This document shows, in pieces, positions 44,872 to 53,178 of a stretch of DNA of 64,000 bases. The stretch's first letter is position 1. Each line of letters opens with the position of its first letter. The stretch covers positions 62,001 to 126,000 of the forward strand of contig JAGXBC010000001.1 of assembly GCA_018971305.1 (NCBI GenBank), written 5' to 3'. The stretch is from Patescibacteria group bacterium (lineage in GTDB: Bacteria > Patescibacteria > Paceibacteria > UBA6257 > 2-01-FULL-56-20). The notes under the pieces are model-generated. The model made no database searches and had not been told where the DNA came from. It worked only from the letters and a program-made list of their open reading frames with translations. The translations under genes and the position numbers were made by a program.

Positions 44872-46365
44872 TTATTTAACGTGGTGTTTTTCTTTGATCT
44901 CCTCCTCGACGCCATCCTCAAATTCATCTTTGCGGTTTTTGGCTTTTTCCGCAAGCTTTTTAAGATCGTTGTCAGACATACTGCCCAGTTCTTTTACTCT
45001 CTCCTCCAGTTTTTCTTTGTCGTTACCTTTCGGTTCATCCAAAACCTCCTCTAAAAGGACCGATAAAACCCAACCAACGCGCGGTCCGGGCGGTACTTCT
45101 AAAATTTTCATCACATCATCACCGCGCACCGCAAGCATCTTCGGAGAAATAGGATCACGCTTGACTTTATCTATCATAAATAAAAGGTGGCGCAGTTTAT
45201 AGGGAAACGCCTTGGGCACTCCCGAGCCGATCCTGTCAGCTTCGCGGACTTGCAACAGCTCATCAACGCTTTCCGGACCGACGCGAGCTAAAAACCTGCG
45301 CACCCCGGCGGCGGATACTTCATCGGTGTTGTAATAAAACATATGATAGCGGACAAGGTGTGCCACTTTCTCGGAAAATTCTTTGGGGAAGTGCAGGCGG
45401 TCAAGGGAGATGGTAGCAAGTTTTGCTCCGATATATTCGTGCTGATAAAAAGTCGAGTCCGGACCCTCGCCCCTCTTTGATTTCGGCTTGCCCACATCAT
45501 GTAAAAGCGAGGCCAATCGCACTTCGGTCGAATAATTTTGCTTGGCGGTGTAATCGAGAGCACGCACGTTATGTTCGAAAACTGTGTAAATATGATGCTT
45601 ATTCTGGCCGACATTTATCCCCTCACGCAGCTCGGGAATAACGTTCCTCAATAAATTAAGTTCTTCCAAAAGAATTATACCCTGGGCCGCGCGCGGACAG
45701 TTTAGAATCTTTATGAACTCGTCGCGGATGCGCTCTTTGGCTATCATCTCCAGTTCGCCGGAAAGTTTTTCGATGGCCTTACGCGTGCTTGGCTCTATCT
45801 GAAAATCCAACTCAACGGCAAAGCGGACCGCGCGCATTAGGCGCAACGCATCTTCAGAGAAACGCTCCTCTGAGTTGCCCACCGTACGAATAATTTTATC
45901 CTTCAGGTCGTCTTGCCCCTCAAAAGAGTCGATAATTTCACTTTTCTTCCCAACAACATCAAGCGCGAGGGCATTTATCGTAAAATCGCGCCTGGCCAGG
46001 TCTTCTTCCACCGTTTTGGCAAACTTAATTTCGTCCGGATGGCGTTTGTCGGTATATTTTCCTTCTATTCTATAAGTAGTAACCTCCACAACCTTAAGCC
46101 GCGGGTCTTCCGACTCGGTTTTTATGCCAACTGTTCCAAAATCATTTTCATAAACCGTGGCGGGCTTGTCCTCCGTAGCACCAGCAAAGGAGGAAAATAA
46201 TTTCTGCACTTCTTCCGGTTTGGCATTCGTAGTTATATCCCAATCTTTCGGCTCTCTTCCCAGCAAAAGATCGCGAACACAGCCGCCAACAAGATGGGCG
46301 TCGTAACCGGCCTCATTAAGCCTCTTCCCGATTCTTTTAACCTCTTTGGGGATGTCGTAATTCAT
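44872..46365 (-). CDS. cca: CCA-adding enzyme / poly(A) polymerase family (497 aa)
   Basis: Adds CCA to tRNA 3' ends. The head domain has LVGGCVRDLLLGREPKDWDI (Asp pair binding Mg), then RRDFTINALAL and the RNA-binding RFSEDALRLMRAVRFAVEL. An HD domain follows (YSTEVRLASLLHDVGKPK), and the C-terminus is Lys/Glu-rich. Needed here because tRNA-Cys lacks an encoded CCA. A TACAAT box is 7 nt before the ATG. CC- or A-adding specialisation cannot be excluded. Confidence 0.93.
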   Translation of the reverse strand: MNYDIPKEVKRIGKRLNEAGYDAHLVGGCVRDLLLGREPKDWDITTNAKPEEVQKLFSSFAGATEDKPATVYENDFGTVGIKTESEDPRLKVVEVTTYRIEGKYTDKRHPDEIKFAKTVEEDLARRDFTINALALDVVGKKSEIIDSFEGQDDLKDKIIRTVGNSEERFSEDALRLMRAVRFAVELDFQIEPSTRKAIEKLSGELEMIAKERIRDEFIKILNCPRAAQGIILLEELNLLRNVIPELREGINVGQNKHHIYTVFEHNVRALDYTAKQNYSTEVRLASLLHDVGKPKSKRGEGPDSTFYQHEYIGAKLATISLDRLHFPKEFSEKVAHLVRYHMFYYNTDEVSAAGVRRFLARVGPESVDELLQVREADRIGSGVPKAFPYKLRHLLFMIDKVKRDPISPKMLAVRGDDVMKILEVPPGPRVGWVLSVLLEEVLDEPKGNDKEKLEERVKELGSMSDNDLKKLAEKAKNRKDEFEDGVEEEIKEKHHVK

Positions 46366-46446
46366 TCATTTTATTGTATGCTGATTTGCTGCTTTTTTCT
46401 AATACATTTATACTTCTACCCAGAAACTTAATCAGTTGGAGGCAAG

Positions 46447-46932
46447 ATGGAACAATACGAGATAGCTCCAAAAATATTTCTAGAAACAGTAAAGTGCGCG
46501 CTTTCTCTCCGTAAGCCCGAATACATCTTCATCCGACAGGTCGGCTCCGCGGGCGGTAAAACCATTGTAAGCATAGAATTGAGGAATAAAAATCTGTCTT
46601 TGCAAAAAACTCGCGGCGGAATAAAAATAATCGTCAATAAAAAAGAGATATTTTTCTGGAGAACGTCGCGCTCGCTGCTCAGCGGAAAACAATGGTCTAT
46701 TGCGTACGAACGCTGGGACGAAAATAACCGGCTCCATCACGCTGTCACCGGGTACGAAAATCCCGACGACAACGCATTGCCGCGAATTGTAAAGACATTC
46801 TTACGTGCGGTAAGTTCCGATCGTCATTACGGAGAAATTAGATTTAACGGGAAAATTTCTATAATAGTTGATGAGAAAAACACGAACAGGAACGAAAATG
46901 TCGCTTACTGGAAGTGGAAACTAAAAAAATAA
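46447..46932 (+). CDS. Orphan soluble protein (161 aa)
   Basis: Not recognised. Predicted mixed alpha/beta with several short strands (GGKTIVSIELRNK, GIKIIVNKKEIFFW, GEIRFNGKISIIVD). No membrane segment or signal peptide. GGAGG four bases before the ATG and a following terminator mark it as a self-contained unit between cca and pheS, on the strand opposite to both. Confidence 0.6.
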   Translation: MEQYEIAPKIFLETVKCALSLRKPEYIFIRQVGSAGGKTIVSIELRNKNLSLQKTRGGIKIIVNKKEIFFWRTSRSLLSGKQWSIAYERWDENNRLHHAVTGYENPDDNALPRIVKTFLRAVSSDRHYGEIRFNGKISIIVDEKNTNRNENVAYWKWKLKK

Positions 46933-46934
46933 CC

Positions 46935-46964
46935 CCGACGGCCAATAACCGTCGGCAATTTTTT
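46935..46964 (+). terminator. Rho-independent terminator
   Basis: CCGACGG, loop CCAATAA, CCGTCGG, then CAATTTTTT. Confidence 0.9.
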
Positions 46965-47018
46965 ACTCAGCCGCCAGAAGCGGCTGGGTTTATCTTGCCT
47001 CCGCCCCGAATTGTTTCT

Positions 47019-47061
47019 TCCTGCCTGCCGCCTGCCTGTCGGCAGACAGGGCGGGCAGGGG
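47019..47061. repeat. GC-rich palindromic repeat (CCTGCC type)
   Basis: A run of CCTGCCTGCCGCCTGCCTG and its complement around CGGCAGACAGG forms a long GC hairpin just past the pheS stop. It resembles short palindromic repeats scattered in CPR genomes and could act as a transcription end for pheS, although no U-tract is present. Confidence 0.6.
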
Positions 47062-47064
47062 CTT

Positions 47065-48207
47065 CTACCTTATTTCGGCGTTGAATTGACCCTTTGTCTC
47101 ATCTATAACTTTATTCTGTAACGGTTCTATCTCTTCGGTCTTTAGTGTCCGCTCGTTGGAACGATAGATGATACGGTACGTGTAACTAATTTTATCCACC
47201 CCGAATTTTTCCGCATTCTCATATTTATCAAGCAGCGAAACTTCTTCAACGAGATCCCCTCCTATATCGCGGATAAGGTCAAAATAATTATTCGGCACAA
47301 AGCTCTTATCTACTACAAAAGAAATATCACGCGTGATGGGCGGGAATTTGCTGACCTCTTTGAATTTCTGTCCAAGTTTTAATTGACGAGTGACGCGCGG
47401 ATCGTTGGACCACAAAAGCCGGATATCCGGAAGCTGCATACTCAAAATCGCCAGGCGCTCCAAACCAAAACCAAAAGCCCAACCGTTCCAGATTTTTGAA
47501 TCCACGCCCAAATTGTCCAGAACTTTTGACTGTACGACGCCGCTCCCCAAAACTTCCACCCAATTGCCGGCCAGATCAATCTCCATTTCCAAACTCGGGT
47601 CCGTATAAGGAAATGTGTCTTTATTAAAACGATACTTAATATCTTTTCCGTAAATCGCCTGCGCGATTTTTACCAAAACATCCTGTAGCTCCTTGATGCC
47701 GATTTCTTTTTCTTCCCTGCGGCAAAGATACCAGCCGTCTATCTGATGGAAAACATTCATGTGCTTGCGGTCTATTTCGTCCTTGCGGTAAACCTTGCCA
47801 TAAGAAAGCGCGCCAACGGCCTCTCCTTTCTTTATCTTTTCTTTCACCGATTCAAGCCCAAGCCAGTAATACCACATTATAGTGGTGTGCGTGCGCAAAA
47901 TATTGGCGTCGTCCACGTAATACGTGTCCGAACGGCTCCGCGCCGGATGATCCGGAGGAAAATTAAATAAGTCAAAGCTTTCCTTGACGGGAACTATTTC
48001 CGGAACGTTTATCACGTCGAAATCCTTGAAGTCGGGCAGGGTTACCACTCTCTCGGCCAATTCGTGGATAGGATTTCCCGGCGTACGCGAAAGGTCCGGC
48101 ATGTCCAAAAACCGCCGCATGCGCGCGGCCTCGGCGTCTGTGCGTTTTTCAAGCACTATCCGCAAACGTTTTGCCCCAGAAGAATCGATTGTTGTTTCTT
48201 TGTGCAT
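47065..48207 (-). CDS. pheS: Phenylalanyl-tRNA synthetase, single-chain mitochondrial type (380 aa)
   Basis: The catalytic core is a PheS-type class II domain: motif 2 GKVYRKDEIDRKHMNVFHQI, and motif 3 region GWAFGFGLERLAILSMQLPD followed by IRLLWSNDPR. The order WVEVLGSGVVQ is as in organellar PheRS. Instead of ending there, as bacterial PheS does, the chain continues with an FDX-ACB anticodon-binding domain (about 285-380; FPPITRDISFVVD through KGQFNAEIR) that normally sits at the end of PheT or mitochondrial PheRS. The N-terminal coiled-coil of bacterial alpha subunits is absent. No pheT is adjacent. The upstream gene ends 25 nt before. Confidence 0.88.
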   Translation of the reverse strand: MHKETTIDSSGAKRLRIVLEKRTDAEAARMRRFLDMPDLSRTPGNPIHELAERVVTLPDFKDFDVINVPEIVPVKESFDLFNFPPDHPARSRSDTYYVDDANILRTHTTIMWYYWLGLESVKEKIKKGEAVGALSYGKVYRKDEIDRKHMNVFHQIDGWYLCRREEKEIGIKELQDVLVKIAQAIYGKDIKYRFNKDTFPYTDPSLEMEIDLAGNWVEVLGSGVVQSKVLDNLGVDSKIWNGWAFGFGLERLAILSMQLPDIRLLWSNDPRVTRQLKLGQKFKEVSKFPPITRDISFVVDKSFVPNNYFDLIRDIGGDLVEEVSLLDKYENAEKFGVDKISYTYRIIYRSNERTLKTEEIEPLQNKVIDETKGQFNAEIR

Positions 48208-48232
48208 TGGAAAGCTCGCTTGTTTTAATTAT

Positions 48233-49255
48233 TTATCTCCGCCCCAACTCATCATTATAGTCTTTCAAAAATATATTACGTAAGCCATTCAATGATACAT
48301 CGGATACATGCGTTCCCAAAAACTCCATAATGTTTTCCTCGGCCCGCCCATAATCTTCACCTCTGCTTTTTCGCTTTTCGTCGTCCACTTCACGCAAGGC
48401 CTCTTTCTCTGTCACCACAGAATCCAGGTCAACAATTCGGCCATCCAAAGTGATATTGTGATCAGAAAGATAGCCGTGTAGCCAGCCATGCTTGTGCATT
48501 CTGGCAATATTCTGTGCCGTCGTTTTTGTAAGCCAAATTAAATAATCTGTAGTATTAAATTTTTTTGGATCCAGCCCCAATTCTTGCGCCACTAGCAGGC
48601 GGGCGTCTTCGATCAGCTCTCTTTTATCATATGCATCTTCAAGCCGCATACGCGTCCCGAACGCGCGCACCAGCACAACCGGTTCGTCTTCGGAACGAAG
48701 ATTGCCGGCCTCTTTCGCTTCTTTAATTCCCATTCTACGCCCACCACTGCCTATAATTTCGTTGAGTTTAATGAGCGCTATGTCGCGATGCGTCCTTATA
48801 CCTGCCTTAAGAAATTTTTCGCTCATATCAATATCGCTCCTCGCGTAACCCTCATCTAGAATACCCCACGTTGATTCTTTATTTCTCTCGTGTGGCACCG
48901 GGGGCCGAACGGCGAGCCGAGGATTATAGTAATCATTAAATGCGTAGCCGATACCCTTAACGTCAACATCCCTATAAAGCCGCCCCTCATCATCTTTGAA
49001 AATAACGTGCCCGATTATGCCTGACCGCTTGTGTTGCCTATGAACTTCAAGCTCATATCCGTCCTCCGGATAATCTTCCTGTGTAAGGAACATTCCCAAT
49101 TTGGACGGTTTCCCTTCTCGCAGATCAAAGGGCAACTGAAGATGGGGGTTTACCCACTCCACGACGTTCTTAACTTCAACTGCCGGAAGGGTTTCGCGCC
49201 CCTCCGCCAGTTTATCTCCGCCAATACCGATTGGTAAATTTTCTTTATTTTTCAT
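48233..49255 (-). CDS. Protein-kinase-like fold protein (340 aa)
   Basis: Start MKNKENLPIG at 49255; the longer ORF would run through the tRNA-Met gene. The C-terminal half has a kinase-like catalytic loop: IARMHKHGWLHGYLSDHNITLDGRIVDLDSV. Here His-Gly-x-Leu-x2-His-Asn replaces the HxDxxxxN loop (no catalytic Asp at the canonical position), and the DLDS corresponds to DFG-like metal binding. The N-terminal half (about 40-170) is unassigned. It could be a pseudokinase or AMPylase-like (SelO-type) enzyme. pheS follows 25 nt downstream. Confidence 0.6.
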   Translation of the reverse strand: MKNKENLPIGIGGDKLAEGRETLPAVEVKNVVEWVNPHLQLPFDLREGKPSKLGMFLTQEDYPEDGYELEVHRQHKRSGIIGHVIFKDDEGRLYRDVDVKGIGYAFNDYYNPRLAVRPPVPHERNKESTWGILDEGYARSDIDMSEKFLKAGIRTHRDIALIKLNEIIGSGGRRMGIKEAKEAGNLRSEDEPVVLVRAFGTRMRLEDAYDKRELIEDARLLVAQELGLDPKKFNTTDYLIWLTKTTAQNIARMHKHGWLHGYLSDHNITLDGRIVDLDSVVTEKEALREVDDEKRKSRGEDYGRAEENIMEFLGTHVSDVSLNGLRNIFLKDYNDELGRR

Positions 49256-49264
49256 ATTTTCTGT

Positions 49265-49335
49265 GCCGACGGCAGGAATCGAACCTGCGACCCAGCGCTT
49301 ATGAAACGCTTGCTCTACCACTGAGCTACGCCGGC
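49265..49335 (-). tRNA. tRNA-Met (CAU), elongator-like
   Basis: Acceptor GCCGGCG/CGTCGGC (G1-C72), D-arm GCTC..GAGC, anticodon stem AGCGT/GCGCT with loop TTCATAA, T-arm GCAGG TTCGATT CCTGC. CAU may also be lysidine-modified tRNA-Ile2, which cannot be told from this sequence. Confidence 0.9.
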
Positions 49336-49408
49336 AATTATTCCTCCCCAAACATGCCGTTCCCTTAAATATTTTTTAACATTTATTTTGTCTATTGGCA
49401 AAAAAAGC

Positions 49409-49437
49409 TTGATAAAAGAAGCTTGGCGGCGTACAAT
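49409..49437 (+). promoter_or_regulatory. Promoter of the 49475 gene
   Basis: TTGATA (49409-49414), 17-bp spacer, TACAAT (49432-49437). Confidence 0.65.
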
Positions 49438-49474
49438 TGATTATAGATTGAAAGAAAATTTGCGGGGGTGACAC

Positions 49475-49846
49475 GTGTTTTCCGGAATCGGCAGAAACCC
49501 TAAAAGAGCCACCAACGAGAGAATAGGACTGGCAATTAGTCTGATTTTTGCGATAATCGTGGCTGTTATTGCCTCTAAGCGGACAAAGAAAATCACCGAA
49601 CAGAATTCCGAACTGCATCTTGGGCAACAACTTACGGATGCATATTGCCGCGGCTGCCATACTTTTAATCATGAGCCGATCGGTGGCATGCGACATGTTA
49701 ATACACTTAAAACCAGCGACGAAACGTTGCTATGGCAAATAGGCAACGATCCATCGAATACATCCCCAAACAGAAAAGATGACCAGGTGGCAATTTTTAA
49801 ATTCCTGCGCTATCAGGAAAAGCATCCAACCCAGGCACAAAAGTGA
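49475..49846 (+). CDS. Membrane-anchored protein with CxxCH haem-c motif (123 aa)
   Basis: GTG start, weak GGGGGTG site upstream. An N-terminal signal-anchor (about 17-34) is followed by AYCRGCHTFNHEPIGG (about 56-71), the haem-c attachment signature CxxCH followed by a Gly-containing loop. The rest (DETLLWQIGNDPSNTSPNR...AIFKFLRYQ) is helical with a Trp but has no clear Met ligand, and at about 70 residues is small for a class I cytochrome c. Either a minimal cytochrome-like protein or a zinc-binding coincidence. Confidence 0.6.
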   Translation: MFSGIGRNPKRATNERIGLAISLIFAIIVAVIASKRTKKITEQNSELHLGQQLTDAYCRGCHTFNHEPIGGMRHVNTLKTSDETLLWQIGNDPSNTSPNRKDDQVAIFKFLRYQEKHPTQAQK

Positions 49847-49964
49847 GTGCTAAGGCCTACAACGCGACACCAAAATAACGGTGCCGCTTTTTATATTCTT
49901 CACCCCATCCCGATAATTCACTCTCTATAAACACCGACAACAATTAGAATTTTTCCGCGACGCA

Positions 49965-49993
49965 TTGACGACTAATTGAAAACATAAGATACT
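49965..49993 (+). promoter_or_regulatory. Promoter of the 50038 gene
   Basis: TTGACG (49965-49970), 17-bp spacer, GATACT (49988-49993). Confidence 0.55.
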
Positions 49994-50037
49994 GGGGAAT
50001 AGTTATTAACCAATAAAAAATTAATAAAGGAGTGATA

Positions 50038-50928
50038 ATGGACGATATAAGTATTATCGCCGGCCCGTTCACTGACGACATCCTGAATGTTTTTTTCCGA
50101 ACTTTTGGGTTTTGGAATAGACCTGTCGTAAACGAAAAAACGGTTACAACCAAAAAGCAATTACGAGTTAGAGATAAATTTCTGATTCGGAATAACGAAC
50201 AAATAGTAACGGCACTGGAAAACAGGCGTCTCGGAAATCTTCTCCAAAAACTGCGGTGGGCAAATCCCCCGTCCATCTGTCTCGCTCAACTTGAAACATA
50301 TCCTAAACGGATTAGGCTTGTTACTTATGTGACAAAATTTTCCGTCTTTCCGAAACGCATTCTGTCATTCTGCAAAAAATCAGCTTTCCTAATCGCAGGC
50401 GAACACGTTATGGAGTCCAACGCGATAACTATCTGTCCGGAAAATTTATGGCGAGCTTCTAATAAGAATCCGCGGGATGATGATGTTTTTAGATATAAGC
50501 GCGCACTTACGTGGACCCTGGCGCACGAATTGGGCCATTCCTGGCTCCACAAACAAAAACATTGGACGCACGTTCCACCCTGGTTTATTAGAGTAATCCT
50601 TGCTGTGCCGCGGCTATTCCAGCAAGTCATCCTAGCCCACAAAGAAGGCCGGCTGGCGATAGCGGCGGGATTACTTTTCTATATCTTCCTTCTCCCTCAG
50701 CAACTACTGACAGCGGTGGAATACACAATTTGTTCATTACTGGTCACTATCGCCTTACTGTGGCTGGACAAAATTATTCTTCCAATTATGATCGAAATGA
50801 AAGCCGATGAATTCGCGGAAAAGTTCATGTTAAAGAACGGCGAAGAGCTCTCCAGGTGTATCAGCGCCAGAAAAGAATCACCATATTCTGATATCGGTTA
50901 CAAAACCCCGACACCATTGTTCAAATGA
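50038..50928 (+). CDS. Membrane zinc metalloprotease-like protein (296 aa)
   Basis: HELGH in TWTLAHELGHSWLHKQKH (about 160-177) provides the HExxH zinc site, and the third ligand Glu lies in IEMKADEFAEKF (about 263) after two transmembrane segments (about 205-245). This order (HExxH, two helices, ExxxD) fits an M48-type (Ste24/HtpX-like) or related gluzincin. The N-terminal 130 residues are unassigned. AAGGAG precedes the ATG at 50038, and a terminator follows. Substrate unknown. Confidence 0.68.
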   Translation: MDDISIIAGPFTDDILNVFFRTFGFWNRPVVNEKTVTTKKQLRVRDKFLIRNNEQIVTALENRRLGNLLQKLRWANPPSICLAQLETYPKRIRLVTYVTKFSVFPKRILSFCKKSAFLIAGEHVMESNAITICPENLWRASNKNPRDDDVFRYKRALTWTLAHELGHSWLHKQKHWTHVPPWFIRVILAVPRLFQQVILAHKEGRLAIAAGLLFYIFLLPQQLLTAVEYTICSLLVTIALLWLDKIILPIMIEMKADEFAEKFMLKNGEELSRCISARKESPYSDIGYKTPTPLFK

Positions 50929-50946
50929 CTTTCGGGGTTTTTATTT
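50904..50946 (+). terminator. Terminator overlapping the end of the 50038 gene
   Basis: AACCCCGA inside the last codons pairs with TCGGGGTT (50932-50939), followed by TTATTTTTAT. Confidence 0.75.
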
Positions 50947-50997
50947 TTATAACTTGTTCAACTCCTATCATTATTTTTACTAGAAGCGTAAGTTTGC

Positions 50998-51079
50998 GCT
51001 TCTTGAGGGTTTCTCGGAGCCACGAAGGTGGTGAGAGTAAGCGCGCTTCAAGCATGAAGCGACGCGTCCCTCAAGAAGC
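50998..51079. other. 82-nt three-way-junction-like palindromic element
   Basis: Outer stem GCTTCTTGAGGG (50998-51009) with CCCTCAAGAAGC (51068-51079), 12 perfect pairs. Inside are hairpin CCAC-GAAG-GTGG flanked by CTC/GAG and hairpin CGCTTCA-AGCA-TGAAGCG. It lies in intergenic DNA between the metalloprotease terminator and a tRNA gene. Could be a structured RNA or a DNA element; no U-tract follows on either side. Confidence 0.6.
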
Positions 51080-51094
51080 ACGAACCGGAGCCAT

Positions 51095-51170
51095 TTGCGG
51101 GGGTGGGAGTTGAACCCACTTCAGCAGCTTATGGGGCTGCCCGGAGAAAACCTTCCCCAGCCCTCCCGCG
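51095..51170 (-). tRNA. Initiator-like tRNA-Met (CAU) with unusual 5' half
   Basis: 3' half is initiator-like: GTGGG TTCAACT CCCAC, CCCCGCA, A73; the 5' end CGCGGGA gives the C1-A72 mismatch typical of tRNA-fMet. Anticodon stem GCAGC/GCTGC, loop CCCATAA has C at position 33, and the three G-C pairs of initiators are missing. The D-region is about three bases longer and can fold into its own hairpin (GGGGAA/TTCTCC). Confidence 0.7.
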
Positions 51171-51236
51171 CATTAAACACAAAATCAAGTATAAACGAAT
51201 TGTCAAAAATCTCCAAGCGTGAGAACATAAATATTA

Positions 51237-52472
51237 ATGAGACTTGCGATACTTGGCTTCGGCCGCGAAGGAAAATCTATTTTGAAATTTATAAAAAAAT
51301 CTCCCGAATACCGCGGCGCGAAAATTGAAATTCTTGATAAAAAGCGCAGTAAAAATTATCTAAAAAATCTGGAAAAATTCGGTATTATATTCCGCTCCCC
51401 GGGAATCCCCTATAATCTGCCAGAGCTGAAACGCGCGAGGAAAACCGGTGTTAGATTTTCCAGCGCCACGAAACTGTTTTTTAACAATTGTCCGACAAAA
51501 AATATCATCGGCGTTACAGGCACTAAAGGCAAAGGCACAACCTCTACGCTGCTTTATAAAATCCTTAAAGCTTCCGGTAGGCGGGTTTTACTCGCCGGCA
51601 ACATCGGAAAATCCGCGCTGGAAATTTTGCCGAGACTAAAAAATAATTCCTTGGTTGTCTTGGAATTATCCAGTTTCCAGCTCCAAGACCTCACGCTATC
51701 ACCGCATATCGCCGTAGTTCTGGATATCTTCCCAGACCATCAAGACGCGCACCTCAATCTCCGCGAATACTACGAAGCGAAAACCAACGTCGCCCGCAAT
51801 CAGAAAAAGTCGGATAAAATTTTCTTTTTTAAGGATAATGCCTTAAGCCGCTGGACTGCCGCAAAGAGCCGCGGCAAAAAAATAGGAATTGATCCAAAAA
51901 AATTCCGTCTCTTCGGCTGGGAAGATTTAAAAATCAGGGGTTGGTATAATTTTAAAAATGCAGTCATGGCGGCGACCGTCACCGAATCCCTGGGAATACC
52001 GGAGAAAATAATATTAAAAACAGTAAAAAGTTTCCGCGGCAATGAACATCGCCTGGAATTCGTAAGAAAAATCGGCGGCGTAGAATTCTGGAACGATTCC
52101 GCCTCAACAAACCCGCAAACAACCGCGGCGGCGATAAAAGCATTCCCAAAGGAAGGCAAAATACTTATTGCCGGAGGCCAGGATAAAGGACTAGATTACA
52201 AACCACTCGCTCAAGCCCTGAAAAATTCCGACACAAAGCTTGTAATTCTTTTCGGCGAGAATAAAAGTAAAATCGCCGGTGCAATTAAAAAATCAGGCGT
52301 CCCAATAAAATTTGTTAAAGATTTAAAAACTGCCATCCGGACATCTTATAATTTCGCCAAAAAATCACCGCCCGCAAAAATATTATTCTCACCCGGAGCC
52401 ACAAGTTTTGATATGTTCGAAAACTATGCCAACCGCGGCAAACAGTTCAAACTATTGACAAAAAAGTTATAA
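51237..52472 (+). CDS. murD: UDP-N-acetylmuramoyl-L-alanine:D-glutamate ligase (411 aa)
   Basis: Adds D-glutamate (made by MurI) to UDP-MurNAc-L-Ala. N-terminal Rossmann-like MRLAILGFGREGKSIL, ATP-binding GVTGTKGKGTTSTL (about 95-108), LELSSFQLQD, the Mur-ligase NEHRLEFV and the C-terminal GGQDKGLDY and SPGATSFDMF blocks are complete. Length slightly below the E. coli enzyme. No other mur/fts genes adjoin, unlike the classical dcw cluster. Confidence 0.95.
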   Translation: MRLAILGFGREGKSILKFIKKSPEYRGAKIEILDKKRSKNYLKNLEKFGIIFRSPGIPYNLPELKRARKTGVRFSSATKLFFNNCPTKNIIGVTGTKGKGTTSTLLYKILKASGRRVLLAGNIGKSALEILPRLKNNSLVVLELSSFQLQDLTLSPHIAVVLDIFPDHQDAHLNLREYYEAKTNVARNQKKSDKIFFFKDNALSRWTAAKSRGKKIGIDPKKFRLFGWEDLKIRGWYNFKNAVMAATVTESLGIPEKIILKTVKSFRGNEHRLEFVRKIGGVEFWNDSASTNPQTTAAAIKAFPKEGKILIAGGQDKGLDYKPLAQALKNSDTKLVILFGENKSKIAGAIKKSGVPIKFVKDLKTAIRTSYNFAKKSPPAKILFSPGATSFDMFENYANRGKQFKLLTKKL

Positions 52473-52520
52473 CAGGATACAATCTGAACAGCTTAAATTT
52501 TTAATTTAGTGAGGTGATAA

Positions 52521-53126
52521 GTGAAAAAGTTTGAGATTCTGCAGCTTAAGAAGGGGCTGCACCTAATGGCAACGACAAGCGAAAAAAATCGTCCCGCTGG
52601 ATATATTCCCGAAGAATGTCTCTTGGAATATTTCCAGAGACCGAACATAACAACTCCGTTCATAGAATTGGTAATTTACAGGAGGCAGGCAGGAAGGTTT
52701 GAATACTTATACCAGAACCGCAACGATAAATGGTGGAAGGGGTTCTGCGCTTACGGCAGTATGGTCCGCAAGAGCCATCCGGCTTCTCCGGTGGAGATCG
52801 CCCAAAAAGCGATGGACCGGGAATTCAAGGGTCTTGGACTTGTAGTCAAATCGCTTCAGATTGTGAGTTCTCTTCATTGGCGGAAGCATCCGTGGTGCAA
52901 TCCATTTGCCACTGTTTACCTGGTAAGAGTTCTCGGAGATGTTCCGGAAACGTCTGACCGCAAATGGATTTCGGCAGACAACATGCCGAAAAATATGGTG
53001 ATGAACCATGGGCTCTACATCCTCCAATGCGAATATTTCCTCAGCAGCGGACCGCTTATCTTCACACCGGAGGAACCAGACGGTCTACCGAAAAACTTTC
53101 GGAAACAATTCAAGGAGAAGCTATAG
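52521..53126 (+). CDS. Nudix-fold-like protein with degenerate box (201 aa)
   Basis: The region ELVIYRRQAGRFEYLYQNRNDKWW to GSMVRKSHPASPVEIAQKAMDREFKGLGL follows the Nudix layout, but the G-x5-E and REUxEE residues are largely missing, so hydrolysis is doubtful. A C-terminal part (WISADNMPKNMVMNHGLYILQ) resembles the tail of Nudix sugar-nucleotide enzymes. GTG start behind GAGGTGATAA. A hairpin overlapping the stop forms a terminator. Confidence 0.55.
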   Translation: MKKFEILQLKKGLHLMATTSEKNRPAGYIPEECLLEYFQRPNITTPFIELVIYRRQAGRFEYLYQNRNDKWWKGFCAYGSMVRKSHPASPVEIAQKAMDREFKGLGLVVKSLQIVSSLHWRKHPWCNPFATVYLVRVLGDVPETSDRKWISADNMPKNMVMNHGLYILQCEYFLSSGPLIFTPEEPDGLPKNFRKQFKEKL

Positions 53127-53143
53127 GCTTCTCCTGTTTTTTT
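53114..53143 (+). terminator. Rho-independent terminator
   Basis: GGAGAAGC (53114-53121) and GCTTCTCC (53127-53134), then TGTTTTTTT; it overlaps the stop of the 52521 gene. Confidence 0.88.
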
Positions 53144-53178
53144 GCAAAAATCCATAAAAATCAATAGAATTTACTTAT

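Noticed and set aside
48233..49351. N-terminal extension of the kinase-like gene to 49351
   Set aside because: It would translate the tRNA-Met gene; the ATG at 49255 is the sensible start.
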